In this document: positions 6,253 through 12,984 of the stretch, piece by piece | Layout of the letters: every line of letters starts with the position of its first letter | Numbering within the stretch: the first letter of the stretch is position 1 | Assembly: GCA_035319765.1 (NCBI GenBank) | Contig: DATHCB010000154.1 | Coordinates: 1-19,302 of the forward strand | DNA length: 19,302 nucleotides | Direction: 5' to 3' | Source of the DNA: DATHCB01 sp035319765 | Lineage (GTDB): Archaea; Thermoproteota; Bathyarchaeia; Bathyarchaeales; SOJC01 | The notes under the pieces: model-generated | Databases searched by the model: none | Seen by the model: the letters and a program-made list of their open reading frames with translations, nothing else | Told to the model about the DNA's origin: nothing | Made by a program: the position numbers and the translations under genes

Positions 6253-6813
6253 TCACTCTTGTACGATTTTCGTCAATACTTTGGGCTGTTTCCATTCTTC
6301 TCTGAGGATGCTGAGGAGATAAAAATCCGTCCAAACTCCTCTCACGAACTTTAGTTTTCGGACTGTTCCTTCCAGTTTGAAACCTACTCTCTCCAAAACC
6401 CTCTGTGCCATTTTGTTCCCCACGTTTGTTGTGGCTTGTATTCGAACGACGTCTTTGCTGAGAAATAGGTAATCAACCATCAGCTCAGTGGCTTCTGCTC
6501 CATATCCTTTCCCTCTTTCGGTAGGAACCAAAAAGCAACCAATCCCCATAACCCCGTATGGCTGATAAATTCGATGATAGATAATCCCTATTCTGGTTTC
6601 GTCCTTCTTTTCTATAACGAACAGCTTCCACTCAGACACTTTTTGAAAGTCCGAAGGATTATCAAACAGTTGCATCAATGATGACTTCGAAATCTGCTCA
6701 AAAGCAGGATTGTTATAGTCTCCCCAGAAATCTATATCATTAAAACACTCAGCTTCAAAATCAACATCCTCTTTCTCCAAGACCCTCAAATTCACAGACT
6801 TACCCTCAAGCAA
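6253..6813 (-). CDS. GNAT acetyltransferase, RimJ/RimL type
   Basis: 186 residues, full length for the family. The N-terminus GKSVNLRVLEKEDVDF is the usual first strand and helix. VPTERGKGYGAEATELMVDY contains the acetyl-CoA pyrophosphate-binding loop (R-G-K-G-Y-G-A). NVGNKMAQRVLERVGFKLEG is the conserved C-terminal helix-strand unit. The family transfers acetyl groups from acetyl-CoA to amines such as protein N-termini; the substrate here is unknown. TTG at 6813 is chosen because GGTGA lies 6 nt upstream. It is a clear paralogue of the 17100-17648 gene (shared YLFLSK, LREEWK-x-PK-x-LTK), including the promoter region. Confidence 0.9.
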   Translation of the reverse strand: MLEGKSVNLRVLEKEDVDFEAECFNDIDFWGDYNNPAFEQISKSSLMQLFDNPSDFQKVSEWKLFVIEKKDETRIGIIYHRIYQPYGVMGIGCFLVPTERGKGYGAEATELMVDYLFLSKDVVRIQATTNVGNKMAQRVLERVGFKLEGTVRKLKFVRGVWTDFYLLSILREEWKQPKVLTKIVQE

Positions 6814-6850
6814 CCTAAATCACCAATCCGCACAGTTACTTTCAGTTCAA

Positions 6851-6861
6851 CTATAACTTTT
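6851..6861 (-). promoter_or_regulatory. TATA element shared with the 17100 paralogue
   Basis: Minus-strand AAAAGTTATAG, 37 nt before the TTG at 6813. The same 11-mer lies 38 nt before the ATG at 17100, followed in both cases by two variable bases and GAAC. Confidence 0.6.
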
Positions 6862-6933
6862 CCGCAAGCTGGTTTCTGGAATCCCCGCCCCATAAGTCGA
6901 TGATGACACATCGTCATCACTTAGAACTGAGTC

Positions 6934-6946
6934 TTAGCGGGCGCTA
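6934..6946. repeat. GC-palindrome element variant
   Basis: TTAGCGGGCGCTA between the acetyltransferase start and the stop of the DUF4139-like gene. The core is identical to the 1689-1699 copy. Confidence 0.55.
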
Positions 6947-6972
6947 CACAAAAAAAGAGGGGAATAGTGCTG

Positions 6973-8328
6973 TTAGTTGGTTTCCCACTCGTAGTATATT
7001 GTCGTTGTTTGGTTGGAATTTAAGTTGATTGTCCACGAAAGTGTGGAGCCTACTCTGTTCGCTGGCGGTGTGGATGAGACCAGATTGTATCCATCTATGT
7101 ATTGTTGAATCAGAATTTGCACGCTTGTTAGCTTGTAGTTTGTGATCGTCAGGTTAATTCCCTCGTCTACGCAGTTGTTTTGCACCACGTACTTGGTCAC
7201 CGTCAAGCTGACTATTATGTCATAGGCGTAGTTGACTAGCGCTGTGCTTTCTGCGTTAACTGGCGTATAGTTAATGGAGTCTTCTCCTATCCACATGTTC
7301 CCTCTATAAAAGTCCACAGTTCCAGATGCAAGCGGCTGACTCAGCGTGTCGTTCAAGATATAAAGGTCTTCCACGTTGCCCCCTGACCAGAAGTATTCTT
7401 GCTGCAGACTGACGGTTCCATTAAAAAGCGGTAGCCTCACAGTCGTGCCGTTCACAAAAGACAGCTTGGAGCCGTATGTATATTCATGGTATTCGTCCGT
7501 TGTGGTTGATGTAAAATCGACCGGGACGCCGCCGTGGGGAACAGCGAGGAAATAGGCCTCCGATTCGAGGAACGGTGCATTGTAGACTATGTGTGGGCCG
7601 CCGCTCACTAGCACTAGAGTGAAGTTGCTCCAGCTTTGCACGTTCACTATCGTTGCCCAGCATTCAAGGTAGGATGTTTCCACGTTAACCGAATACGTTG
7701 GATACCACTGTGGACCTTGCATCAGGTAGGAGACGTTCATCTGGTATTGGCCGGGTGGCGAATCAGTCAAGATATCCACAAGTATGTTAGGTCCCTGCAC
7801 TTGGACTGCTTGGTTTAGAACGATTTTGAGTATCGTGGTAGTAGGAATCATGATTGTTCCGTTATTTGCCTCCAAGAGTAGCATGGTATTCCAGCTAAGG
7901 AACGTGCCTGTGTAGGTACCGGTCGCTGTGTAGACGGTTACGTTGTCGCCATTTTGAAGAATCGGATAGTTCTCCTGGCTCGTGGTGATGCGGAGCACGT
8001 TTAATCCAGCCACTGTGAGCGTGTCAGTCAAGGCGCCGGGTGGAAGATAGAATTGAACATCGTTTGTATAGTTTTGAGGGCTGGTCAAATTCGCTGGGGT
8101 TGGAAGATGTGGAAGCGTGACCGTCTTTGTATACTCCACGTAGGTGATGCCGTTTCCGTAGATTGTCACTTTGTCAGCTGGGTAGTCGCTAGTCTTGACT
8201 GCAGAATTGACCGTGGGGGTTGAGTTCATGAATCTTGTCGTTGCAAAAGCAATGCCTACCACTAAAATGGCTACAATGCAAACAAAGACTAACACTTTTT
8301 TCGCAGAAATCTGCATTGAATAATTCAT
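6973..8328 (-). CDS. Secreted membrane-anchored DUF4139-like protein
   Basis: 451 residues. An N-terminal hydrophobic helix (about 11-30, VLVFVCIVAILVVGIAFATT) is a signal anchor. The following beta-rich region begins VTIYGNGITYVEYTKTVTLP and continues DVQFYLPPGALTDTLTVAG. This matches the opening of DUF4139 proteins: an 'x-x-V-Y-x-x-G ... LP' strand pair, then 'V-x-F ... P'. QMNVSYLMQGPQWYPTYSVN matches the conserved 'Y-x-x-x-G-x-x-W-x-P-x-Y' stretch, and CWATIVNVQSWSNFTLVLVS the 'x-N-x-S/T ... L-x-L-V-x-G' strands. Numerous N-x-S/T sites suggest an exported glycoprotein. The biochemical role of the domain is poorly known. Start: ATG 8328; upstream TATA-like elements lie near 8353-8360 and 8373-8386. 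Confidence 0.75.
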   Translation of the reverse strand: MNYSMQISAKKVLVFVCIVAILVVGIAFATTRFMNSTPTVNSAVKTSDYPADKVTIYGNGITYVEYTKTVTLPHLPTPANLTSPQNYTNDVQFYLPPGALTDTLTVAGLNVLRITTSQENYPILQNGDNVTVYTATGTYTGTFLSWNTMLLLEANNGTIMIPTTTILKIVLNQAVQVQGPNILVDILTDSPPGQYQMNVSYLMQGPQWYPTYSVNVETSYLECWATIVNVQSWSNFTLVLVSGGPHIVYNAPFLESEAYFLAVPHGGVPVDFTSTTTDEYHEYTYGSKLSFVNGTTVRLPLFNGTVSLQQEYFWSGGNVEDLYILNDTLSQPLASGTVDFYRGNMWIGEDSINYTPVNAESTALVNYAYDIIVSLTVTKYVVQNNCVDEGINLTITNYKLTSVQILIQQYIDGYNLVSSTPPANRVGSTLSWTINLNSNQTTTIYYEWETN

Positions 8329-8654
8329 TCTTCTAACCTTCTTGAATTACCCATAAATTCGCTCGATATGCAGAGGTTATTAAGCCTTATTTAGGTCTAA
8401 ATTTGAGTCATAGTCTCACTTCAGAAGATTTGTCTTAGACAGCTTGCCCGCGCAAACCAAGATTGAGATTCCGAGAATCAGAGTTGGAAAGAAACAAGAG
8501 ATTCAGACGCTAATCAACGAAAAGGCAATGCTACTAGGCATACCTGAGAAACGAAAAGAAAGAATGGATTCCAAGAATAGGAATAACACGATGGCAGTCT
8601 ATTGCGCGCCAACGATTGAAAATCTTAGTACAGATTTGCGACGATATTAAGCCC
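8329..8654. other. Intergenic region, no convincing gene
   Basis: It contains the promoter of the DUF4139-like gene at its left end. A 68-codon plus-strand frame (8444-8650) has lysine-rich helical character (EIQTLINEKAMLLGIPEKRK) but no motif, no ribosome binding site and an internal GCGCGCC, so it is not called as a gene. Confidence 0.4.
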
Positions 8655-9029
8655 CTATGAAAAGGTTAGTGGTGTTCTCATCAGTACGAGTACAAAAGCA
8701 GAGAAGAAGAACAGCATTGAAGCAACAAATGAGCAAATAGCGACATTATAGACTGTCGGACGCCTGATTCCCGACATGAAAAGAGCAGAGGCTGAACTTG
8801 TTAACAAGCTTAGGCCGATGTAAATCAGAGCGAAAGTAATGCCCAATACTCCCAAGGCTTCACTCGGCCAGGAGTATTCTTATTGAAAGAAGACAGGGAA
8901 GTCGAGGGCATAAAGAAGAACAAACATTAACCCTAGCGAAACCAAGCAGATCCACCTCAGGTCCTTCTGGTTCTCCAATCTTAATCGCCAATAAGCAACT
9001 CAAGCGAGAGTTCTTATGGCCTCGTGCAT
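8655..9029 (-). pseudogene. Multi-helix membrane protein gene interrupted by TGA and TAA
   Basis: A single minus-strand frame from ATG 9029 to the stop next to 8655 would encode 124 residues, with two in-frame stops: TGA at 9002-9000 (codon 10) and TAA at 8882-8880 (codon 50). The sequence between and after them is continuous and protein-like. After the TGA come VAYWRLRLENQKDLRWICLV, SLGLMFVLLYALDFPVFFQ and the TAA. Then come EYSWPSEALGVLGITFALIY and two more membrane segments (IGLSLLTSSASALF; ICSFVASMLFFFSAFVLVLM). No frameshift is needed to join the parts. About four hydrophobic segments suggest an integral membrane protein of unknown family. The surviving 66-codon part from TTG 8855 could still be expressed. 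Two different stop codons make recoding unlikely and decay likely. Confidence 0.7.
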
Positions 9030-9075
9030 AAGATTTGTGACGTACGTTTCTTTGGCTTGCAATTTGTTTTTGTGT

Positions 9076-9115
9076 GTTTGGGTTTGGGGGCTAAGTTTTA
9101 TCCCCAAACCCAAAC
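9076..9115 (+). repeat. Strong hairpin with telomere-like G/T arm; contains 25-nt repeat copy B
   Basis: Perfect 14-bp inverted repeat: GTTTGGGTTTGGGG (9076-9089) and its complement (9102-9115), with a 12-nt loop GCTAAGTTTTAT. Positions 9081-9105 match copy A at 1914-1938 in opposite orientation with one mismatch. In copy A the stem is only about 5 bp, so the hairpin is not conserved while the core is. The preceding 9063-9075 is also T/G-rich. Confidence 0.75.
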
Positions 9116-9170
9116 CATTTAACGAAAAAGCTAATAGTTATTTTGAATAGGAAGGAACTGAGGAGGAGGG

Positions 9171-9266
9171 CTGCGTAACAAAAGAAAGTGTATTATATGT
9201 GGTAGGTTTTTTGAGGGAATAGGTCGAATATACCCTGATTGCCTAAACCCGTCGAAGCAGGACTGA
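9171..9266 (+). CDS. Possible tiny zinc-knuckle peptide (no standard start)
   Basis: A 31-codon frame reading LRNKRKCIICGRFFEGIGRI, then YPDCLNPSKQD and TGA. The CxxC plus later Cys and the basic lead look like half of a zinc finger. Only a CTG is available as a start; GAGGAGG lies a few bases before it, closer than usual. It may be a real short peptide with a rare start or the leftover end of a longer zinc-finger gene. Confidence 0.25.
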   Translation: MRNKRKCIICGRFFEGIGRIYPDCLNPSKQD

Positions 9267-9405
9267 TTCAACTATGCCCAAGTCATCGCGACTATTCCAC
9301 GTATGGGCTCTAGAGAGTTTGAGAGAGAGCGTGCTTTCGGATACATATATACCTACATATGACGCAGTCTTAAAAAGGGAAAAGCAGATACGTGCTATTA
9401 AGGCG

Positions 9406-9461
9406 AGAGTGCGGAGACTCTTCTTCTAACCCCTTCTCCCTTCAGCGTTTCTCCGCATTCT
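9406..9461. repeat. Hairpin element, copy 1
   Basis: AGAGTGCGGAGA (9406-9417) pairs with TCTCCGCATTCT (9450-9461), 12 bp with one G-T wobble, across a 32-nt pyrimidine-rich loop. The left arm with its flank (9401-9417, AGGCGAGAGTGCGGAGA) is the exact reverse complement of 10734-10750 in copy 2. Confidence 0.65.
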
Positions 9462-9540
9462 AACCTTTCTATCCAAAAACCAAGCACGCGTCATTGATTC
9501 GTAGGAATTTGTTCTTTGTCGATAGGCACGCGCACGCAAG

Positions 9541-9873
9541 AAAAGTGGTTTGCAGATTACTGGGGCTTCAGTGACGCTTATTATTCTAACGGTCTTGTAC
9601 GGATGGAGAACTACGGGTTGAGCCTTCTGGTCCTCGTGTTCATCATCCAGATCGGGACGATAGCGTTCGCGGCGCATCCCTGCTCTACCGTCGACTCGAA
9701 CGAATTTTGCTCCTCTGCGCGGCTGGCTTCAGTTCCCTGACCATCTTGGGCATGTGATTGTTCAGCAGTGGACTCCGCAGTTTTTTGCATTCGGTCCTGG
9801 ATTTTGGTTGGCACTAGGCTCCGCCATCCCGTTCCTTGCTACATCAATCGTCTCAAGAATCACGCGAATCTGA
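9541..9873 (+). pseudogene. Membrane protein remnant with at least three frameshifts
   Basis: Four protein-like segments in changing plus-strand frames line up in order. SGLQITGASVTLIILTVLYG plus WRTTG (frame 1, to TGA near 9616) is followed by LSLLVLVFIIQIGTIAFAAH (from 9618, next frame). RILLLCAAGFSSLTILGM (from 9701, third frame) is followed by VIVQQWTPQFFAFGPGFWLA and LGSAIPFLATSIVSRITRI (from 9754, first frame) to TGA 9871-9873. Each is a membrane-helix-like stretch. No single intact frame exists, so this is a degraded membrane protein gene rather than a working one. The exact 5' end is not clear. Family not recognised. Confidence 0.6.
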
Positions 9874-9945
9874 CTCTTGCCCGGCAGAAACCAGTTCGAT
9901 CCTTTGCAGTTTACTCCCAGCCTAAACGACAAGTCGCGCGAATAG

Positions 9946-9955
9946 ATTTTATAAG
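9946..9955 (+). promoter_or_regulatory. TATA element for the YkgJ-type gene
   Basis: ATTTTATAAG, 49 nt before the ATG at 10005, implying a leader of about 25 nt. A GTCGCGCGAATAG motif sits directly upstream. Confidence 0.5.
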
Positions 9956-10004
9956 AGAAATCAATTCTTGATTTTCAAATCGAAAAAATAAGTAGGCACC
10001 GTGG

Positions 10005-10487
10005 ATGCAGTTCATTCCGTGGCGATACATTGCCTCTTGGAGATGCGTTGGATGCGGCAAATGCTGCAGTTATGATGTGGTTCTGCATTTTCAGGAGTGG
10101 CTCGCCATCGTTAAAAACTACGGCGTCGAACTAACAGTTTCTGACTTGAACCGGTTCTACCTGAGGAGGAAGAGTGACGGTTCATGCTCTTTCTTGTACA
10201 ACTACTCTGGCGTCCCCATCTGCGGTCTACAACATATGAAACCCATCGCCTGCAAAATCTGGCCGTTCAGGATTCTCAGCAGCCCAAAGTACGGGTATGC
10301 AGACGACGCGGCATACAAATACAGAGAAAACAGAACTTTCATTTACGCAGACTCTAACTGCGACGGTCTCGCATACGGCTTGCCTACGCAGGAATTCACT
10401 AATTACACATTGAGAGAGTTTGTAGAAATCGCAATGGGCCTCCGCAGTGCCCAGTACAAAACCACCCGACACATCCGTCTTCTTTAG
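10005..10487 (+). CDS. YkgJ-type Cys-cluster (metal-binding) protein
   Basis: 160 residues. The N-terminus carries WRCVGCGKCC (Cys14, 17, 20, 21), the hallmark CxxCxxCC cluster of the zinc- or iron-chelating YkgJ family. More cysteines follow at 61 (SCSF), 73 and 83 (CGLQHMKPIACKIWPF) and 119. 'H-x-x-K-P-x-x-C-x-x-W-P' is the conserved second half of the family signature. These proteins bind a metal or Fe-S cluster through both halves; a precise role is not established for most members. Start: ATG 10005. Its own TATA lies at 9946-9955, and it stands alone between a pseudogene and a long intergenic stretch. Confidence 0.85.
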   Translation: MQFIPWRYIASWRCVGCGKCCSYDVVLHFQEWLAIVKNYGVELTVSDLNRFYLRRKSDGSCSFLYNYSGVPICGLQHMKPIACKIWPFRILSSPKYGYADDAAYKYRENRTFIYADSNCDGLAYGLPTQEFTNYTLREFVEIAMGLRSAQYKTTRHIRLL

Positions 10488-10543
10488 CCTTGACACGCGC
10501 GATTGACAAGGATGAATCGTTATAGGATGAGCGACTAAGGCTT

Positions 10544-10553
10544 GGCGCGCGCC
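10544..10553. repeat. GC-palindrome element GGCGCGCGCC
   Basis: A perfect 10-bp palindrome downstream of the YkgJ-type gene, belonging to the intergenic GC-element family. Confidence 0.65.
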
Positions 10554-10686
10554 TCAAAAAGAAACCGAGTCCCTGCCTTTCAAAATAAACCTGTAAAGGG
10601 CGTCATCATGGTTAACCTCACCTGTTACTGTGGGGCTACAGTCACGCAGGCTTAAGACCATCGGCGAGTTATTTGTTGGCTAGGTA

Positions 10687-10745
10687 AGAGTGCAGAGAAG
10701 GCTCTTGATTTCTACTCCATTCTCCTCAAATCCTCTCCGCACTCT
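10687..10745. repeat. Hairpin element, copy 2
   Basis: AGAGTGCAGAGA (10687-10698) pairs with TCTCCGCACTCT (10734-10745) with one mismatch across a 35-nt loop. The right arm and flank (10734-10750) exactly match the reverse complement of 9401-9417. It is followed by CGCCTTTTTTCTG, so it could end plus-strand transcripts. Confidence 0.65.
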
Positions 10746-10921
10746 CGCCTTTTTTCTGTTTAAGGTCATAGTTCAGGAGAATTTGGTAGATGTTTCTGCA
10801 TTTCATGGCGTGGGATAGAAGCGTCATCACTGTTACCTGGCATTGTTGCCTCATCCATGGGCGCCACATCCGTGAGCTTGGAAAGATTTTGGCCACAGTA
10901 ATTTCAACTCGAAAATTTTGG

Positions 10922-11560
10922 CTACAGCGCGTCTTCCTTTATTTTGGTTGGCTTGAAAGCCGGCTCGTTCTTCTTGAGGTAGTCTTGCACCGAATCGCCT
11001 AGGGTTTTCTTCAGAAGGTTAATTCGAATGTCCATGTATTCTTCTCGGAGGACGTCAAAGTGGAGCATGGCCCACTTCTTGCCCGCCACAAACACAACTT
11101 CACGTACGATTCCGCACTTCTTGAAGCCACAAGCCTCGAGTGTTCTATGAGCTCGCGTGTTGTACTCCACGCTCCCAGCCTGACAACTGTTCAAGCCGAG
11201 GTGGATGAAACCCATTTCCAGCAAGGCAACGGTTATTTTTGTCCCAAAGCCTTTTTCCCAACATTCCTTTTTGCCTATGTAGGTCCCGATGGTCGCTGTC
11301 GGCACGTTACTCCACTTGTCCCTATGGATGCCCGCAGTACCGATAGGTTCTTTCAACGCAGTATTCTCGACTATAAAGTTGAGGCTCTTCTCATCCTTCA
11401 TCCATTCAGAATACCTTTCTTCAAACTGAGACATACTAATCGTGCAAAGAGGTTGACTTCTGTTGTACATCATCGTTTCAAAATCGTTCTCCCAAACGTG
11501 CAGCCATTTTAAATCGTCTTTTTCTATGGGTCTAAACCTCAGCTCAGCAAACTCAAACAA
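10922..11560 (-). CDS. GNAT acetyltransferase, RimJ/RimL type
   Basis: 212 residues from TTG 11560. This start is preferred over the longest frame (to 11671) because homology-like sequence begins at FEFAELRFRPIEKDDLKWLH, and GGCGAT lies about 6 nt before the TTG. The longer version would also run through a TTAGCGCGCGCA element and a TATA-like ATAAGTTTAA. GKKECWEKGFGTKITVALLE is the acetyl-CoA loop region. NTRAHRTLEACGFKKCG is the conserved late helix and strand, followed by VLREEYMD. A tail of about 40 residues (LLKKTLGDSVQDYLKKNEPA) goes beyond the usual family end. The substrate is unknown. It is the most divergent of three RimJ/RimL-type genes in the window. Confidence 0.85.
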   Translation of the reverse strand: MFEFAELRFRPIEKDDLKWLHVWENDFETMMYNRSQPLCTISMSQFEERYSEWMKDEKSLNFIVENTALKEPIGTAGIHRDKWSNVPTATIGTYIGKKECWEKGFGTKITVALLEMGFIHLGLNSCQAGSVEYNTRAHRTLEACGFKKCGIVREVVFVAGKKWAMLHFDVLREEYMDIRINLLKKTLGDSVQDYLKKNEPAFKPTKIKEDAL

Positions 11561-11618
11561 ATGGGCATCGCCGCTCTGATGTGCAGCAAAAATGAGAATT
11601 AAACTTATCCTTCGCATC

Positions 11619-11630
11619 TTAGCGCGCGCA
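11619..11630. repeat. GC-palindrome element upstream of the acetyltransferase
   Basis: TTAGCGCGCGCA in the promoter-side gap between the divergent acetyltransferase (start 11560) and M42 peptidase (start 11759). Confidence 0.6.
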
Positions 11631-11724
11631 GGTGTTTCCACAGTTCCGAAACGCTGGATGCTTTTCGGCAAAATTATTTGGGCGCACGGAAACCATACGC
11701 GTACGTGGCGCTCGGCGACAGAAG

Positions 11725-11734
11725 ATTATTAATT
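11725..11734 (+). promoter_or_regulatory. TATA element for the M42 peptidase gene
   Basis: ATTATTAATT ends 24 nt before the GTG at 11759. No Shine-Dalgarno site is present, so a leaderless transcript is likely. Confidence 0.5.
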
Positions 11735-11758
11735 CTTTGAAGCACTCACAGAGAATCG

Positions 11759-12811
11759 GTGAGGCCACTGTCAAAAGAGATTAGACTCCTAGAGACTCTT
11801 TCAAACGCCTTTGGACCATCAGCCGCTGAGGTAGACGTGCGCGAAATACTCAAGAAGGAACTGAAGAAATTCGCAGAGAAAATCGTCGTTGACAAGCTCG
11901 GGAACGTACTCTTCTATCACCAAGGCAAAAAAGGCAAACCCAAGATAATGCTGTCCGCTCATATGGACGAGGTCGGCTTCCTGATAACGTTCATCGAAGA
12001 AGATGGTTTTCTGCGCTTCGAGACTCTCGGAGGCATAACGGCCAACATAATGCCAGGACAGAGAATACTCCTCAAAGGAGACAAGGGCTACCTCAAAGGA
12101 ATCATCGGCACCAAACCACCACATATAATGACTCCTGAAGAGCAAAACCAGGTCATTCCTAAAGAAGACCTTTTCATCGACATCGGAGCCGAGAACTCGG
12201 ATGCAGCCAAAAGGAAAGGTGCAGAAGTGGGAATGATGGGCGTGTTCGACGTCGAATTCGAAGACCTAGGAGAAGGATACTTCATGGGAAAAGCCTTCGA
12301 CGATAGAGCAGGATGCACGGTCCTAGCTGAAGTCTTCAAGGCTCTGAGCGACTCTGTCTATAGCTTAGTAGCCGTTGGATCAGTTCAAGAAGAACTTGGA
12401 ATGAGGGGCGCCAGAACGGCAGCATGGCAAGCAGACCCAGACTATGGTCTTGCCATCGAAGGAACGTTTGTGGCAGACGTGCCTGGCACGAGACCTGACC
12501 GAACATCCTCCAAGATCAAAGCTGGCCCCGTAGTCACGATAATGGACAAAACGTTCTTCACGCACCCAACCGTACTAAAAACATTAGTAAATATCGGAAC
12601 AAAGAAATCGATACCATTCCAATTCAAGAAAGTGCCCGTCGGAGGAACGGACTCGGGGGCAATTCACCTGACTAGAGCAGGAGTCCCAAGCGGGACAGTG
12701 GCGGTCCCATGCAGATACATCCATGGCCCGGCCTCAATTATTCACGTTGACGACCTTAGGAACACCATTACGTTAGTAACAGAATTCGTGAAAGCAATCT
12801 CGATGAAATAG
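11759..12811 (+). CDS. M42-family metallo-aminopeptidase (TET / FrvX type)
   Basis: 350 residues, the normal length for M42 enzymes. These form tetrahedral dodecamers in the cytoplasm and remove N-terminal residues from peptides, using two metal ions. The ligand motifs are all present: SAHMDEVGF (His68, Asp70), KAFDDRAG (Asp182), VGSVQEELGMRGA (catalytic Glu211, ligand Glu212), LAIEGT (Glu234 in the place usually held by Asp or Glu), and CRYIHGPASIIHVDDL (His322). The PDZ-like insert between about residues 75 and 165 is intact. GTG 11759 is the start. The gene stands alone with its own TATA, divergent from an acetyltransferase and convergent with the tldD-tldE operon. It fits a general role in finishing off peptides made by the proteasome. 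Confidence 0.95.
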   Translation: MRPLSKEIRLLETLSNAFGPSAAEVDVREILKKELKKFAEKIVVDKLGNVLFYHQGKKGKPKIMLSAHMDEVGFLITFIEEDGFLRFETLGGITANIMPGQRILLKGDKGYLKGIIGTKPPHIMTPEEQNQVIPKEDLFIDIGAENSDAAKRKGAEVGMMGVFDVEFEDLGEGYFMGKAFDDRAGCTVLAEVFKALSDSVYSLVAVGSVQEELGMRGARTAAWQADPDYGLAIEGTFVADVPGTRPDRTSSKIKAGPVVTIMDKTFFTHPTVLKTLVNIGTKKSIPFQFKKVPVGGTDSGAIHLTRAGVPSGTVAVPCRYIHGPASIIHVDDLRNTITLVTEFVKAISMK

Positions 12812-12984
12812 AGCGCACGCCGTAATTTAATGTTGGTTCAATGTTTGAGAAATCAAGCGCGTGCTAACTTCTCCCAATCCACACATTTGTGATGATTATG
12901 AGAGTTGTTATTGTCAAGTCGCAATCAGCGCGCGCTCGAGTCTTGCTTATCGTGCTGAAGTGGCACGTGCTCTTTTAGGCTGAG
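12812..12984. repeat. Intergenic gap with three GC elements
   Basis: A short gap between converging genes. It holds GAGCGCACGCCGTAAT (12811-12826; GCACGCCGTAAT recurs near 15875), AGCGCGTGCTAA (12856-12867) and AGCGCGCGCT (12927-12936). Confidence 0.5.

Larger units (their letters stand above)
10488..10921. other. Intergenic region with palindrome and hairpin repeat
   Basis: Contains CACGCGCGATT just after the YkgJ-type gene, the perfect palindrome GGCGCGCGCC at 10544-10553, and hairpin copy 2 (10687-10745), which is followed by a T run. A minus-strand stretch around 10740-10850 reads as protein-like (VTVMTLLSHAMKCRNIYQIL, NYDLKQKKGESAERI) but has no clear start or family and may be a gene fragment. 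Confidence 0.45.

Noticed and set aside
8444..8650. Plus-strand frame of 68 codons, lysine-rich
   Set aside because: No ribosome binding site, no motif, and it contains a GCGCGCC element otherwise typical of non-coding DNA; could be a fragment but is not supported.
9426..9814. Minus-strand frames opposite the decayed membrane gene
   Set aside because: Arginine-rich, no domain pattern, and overlap hydrophobic segments readable on the other strand.
10790..11512. Plus-strand frames opposite the second acetyltransferase
   Set aside because: Shadows of a clear GNAT gene; no domain features.
11561..11671. N-terminal extension of the acetyltransferase to 11671
   Set aside because: The extension covers a TATA-like element and a GC-palindrome and has no family similarity; TTG 11560 with GGCGAT upstream fits better.
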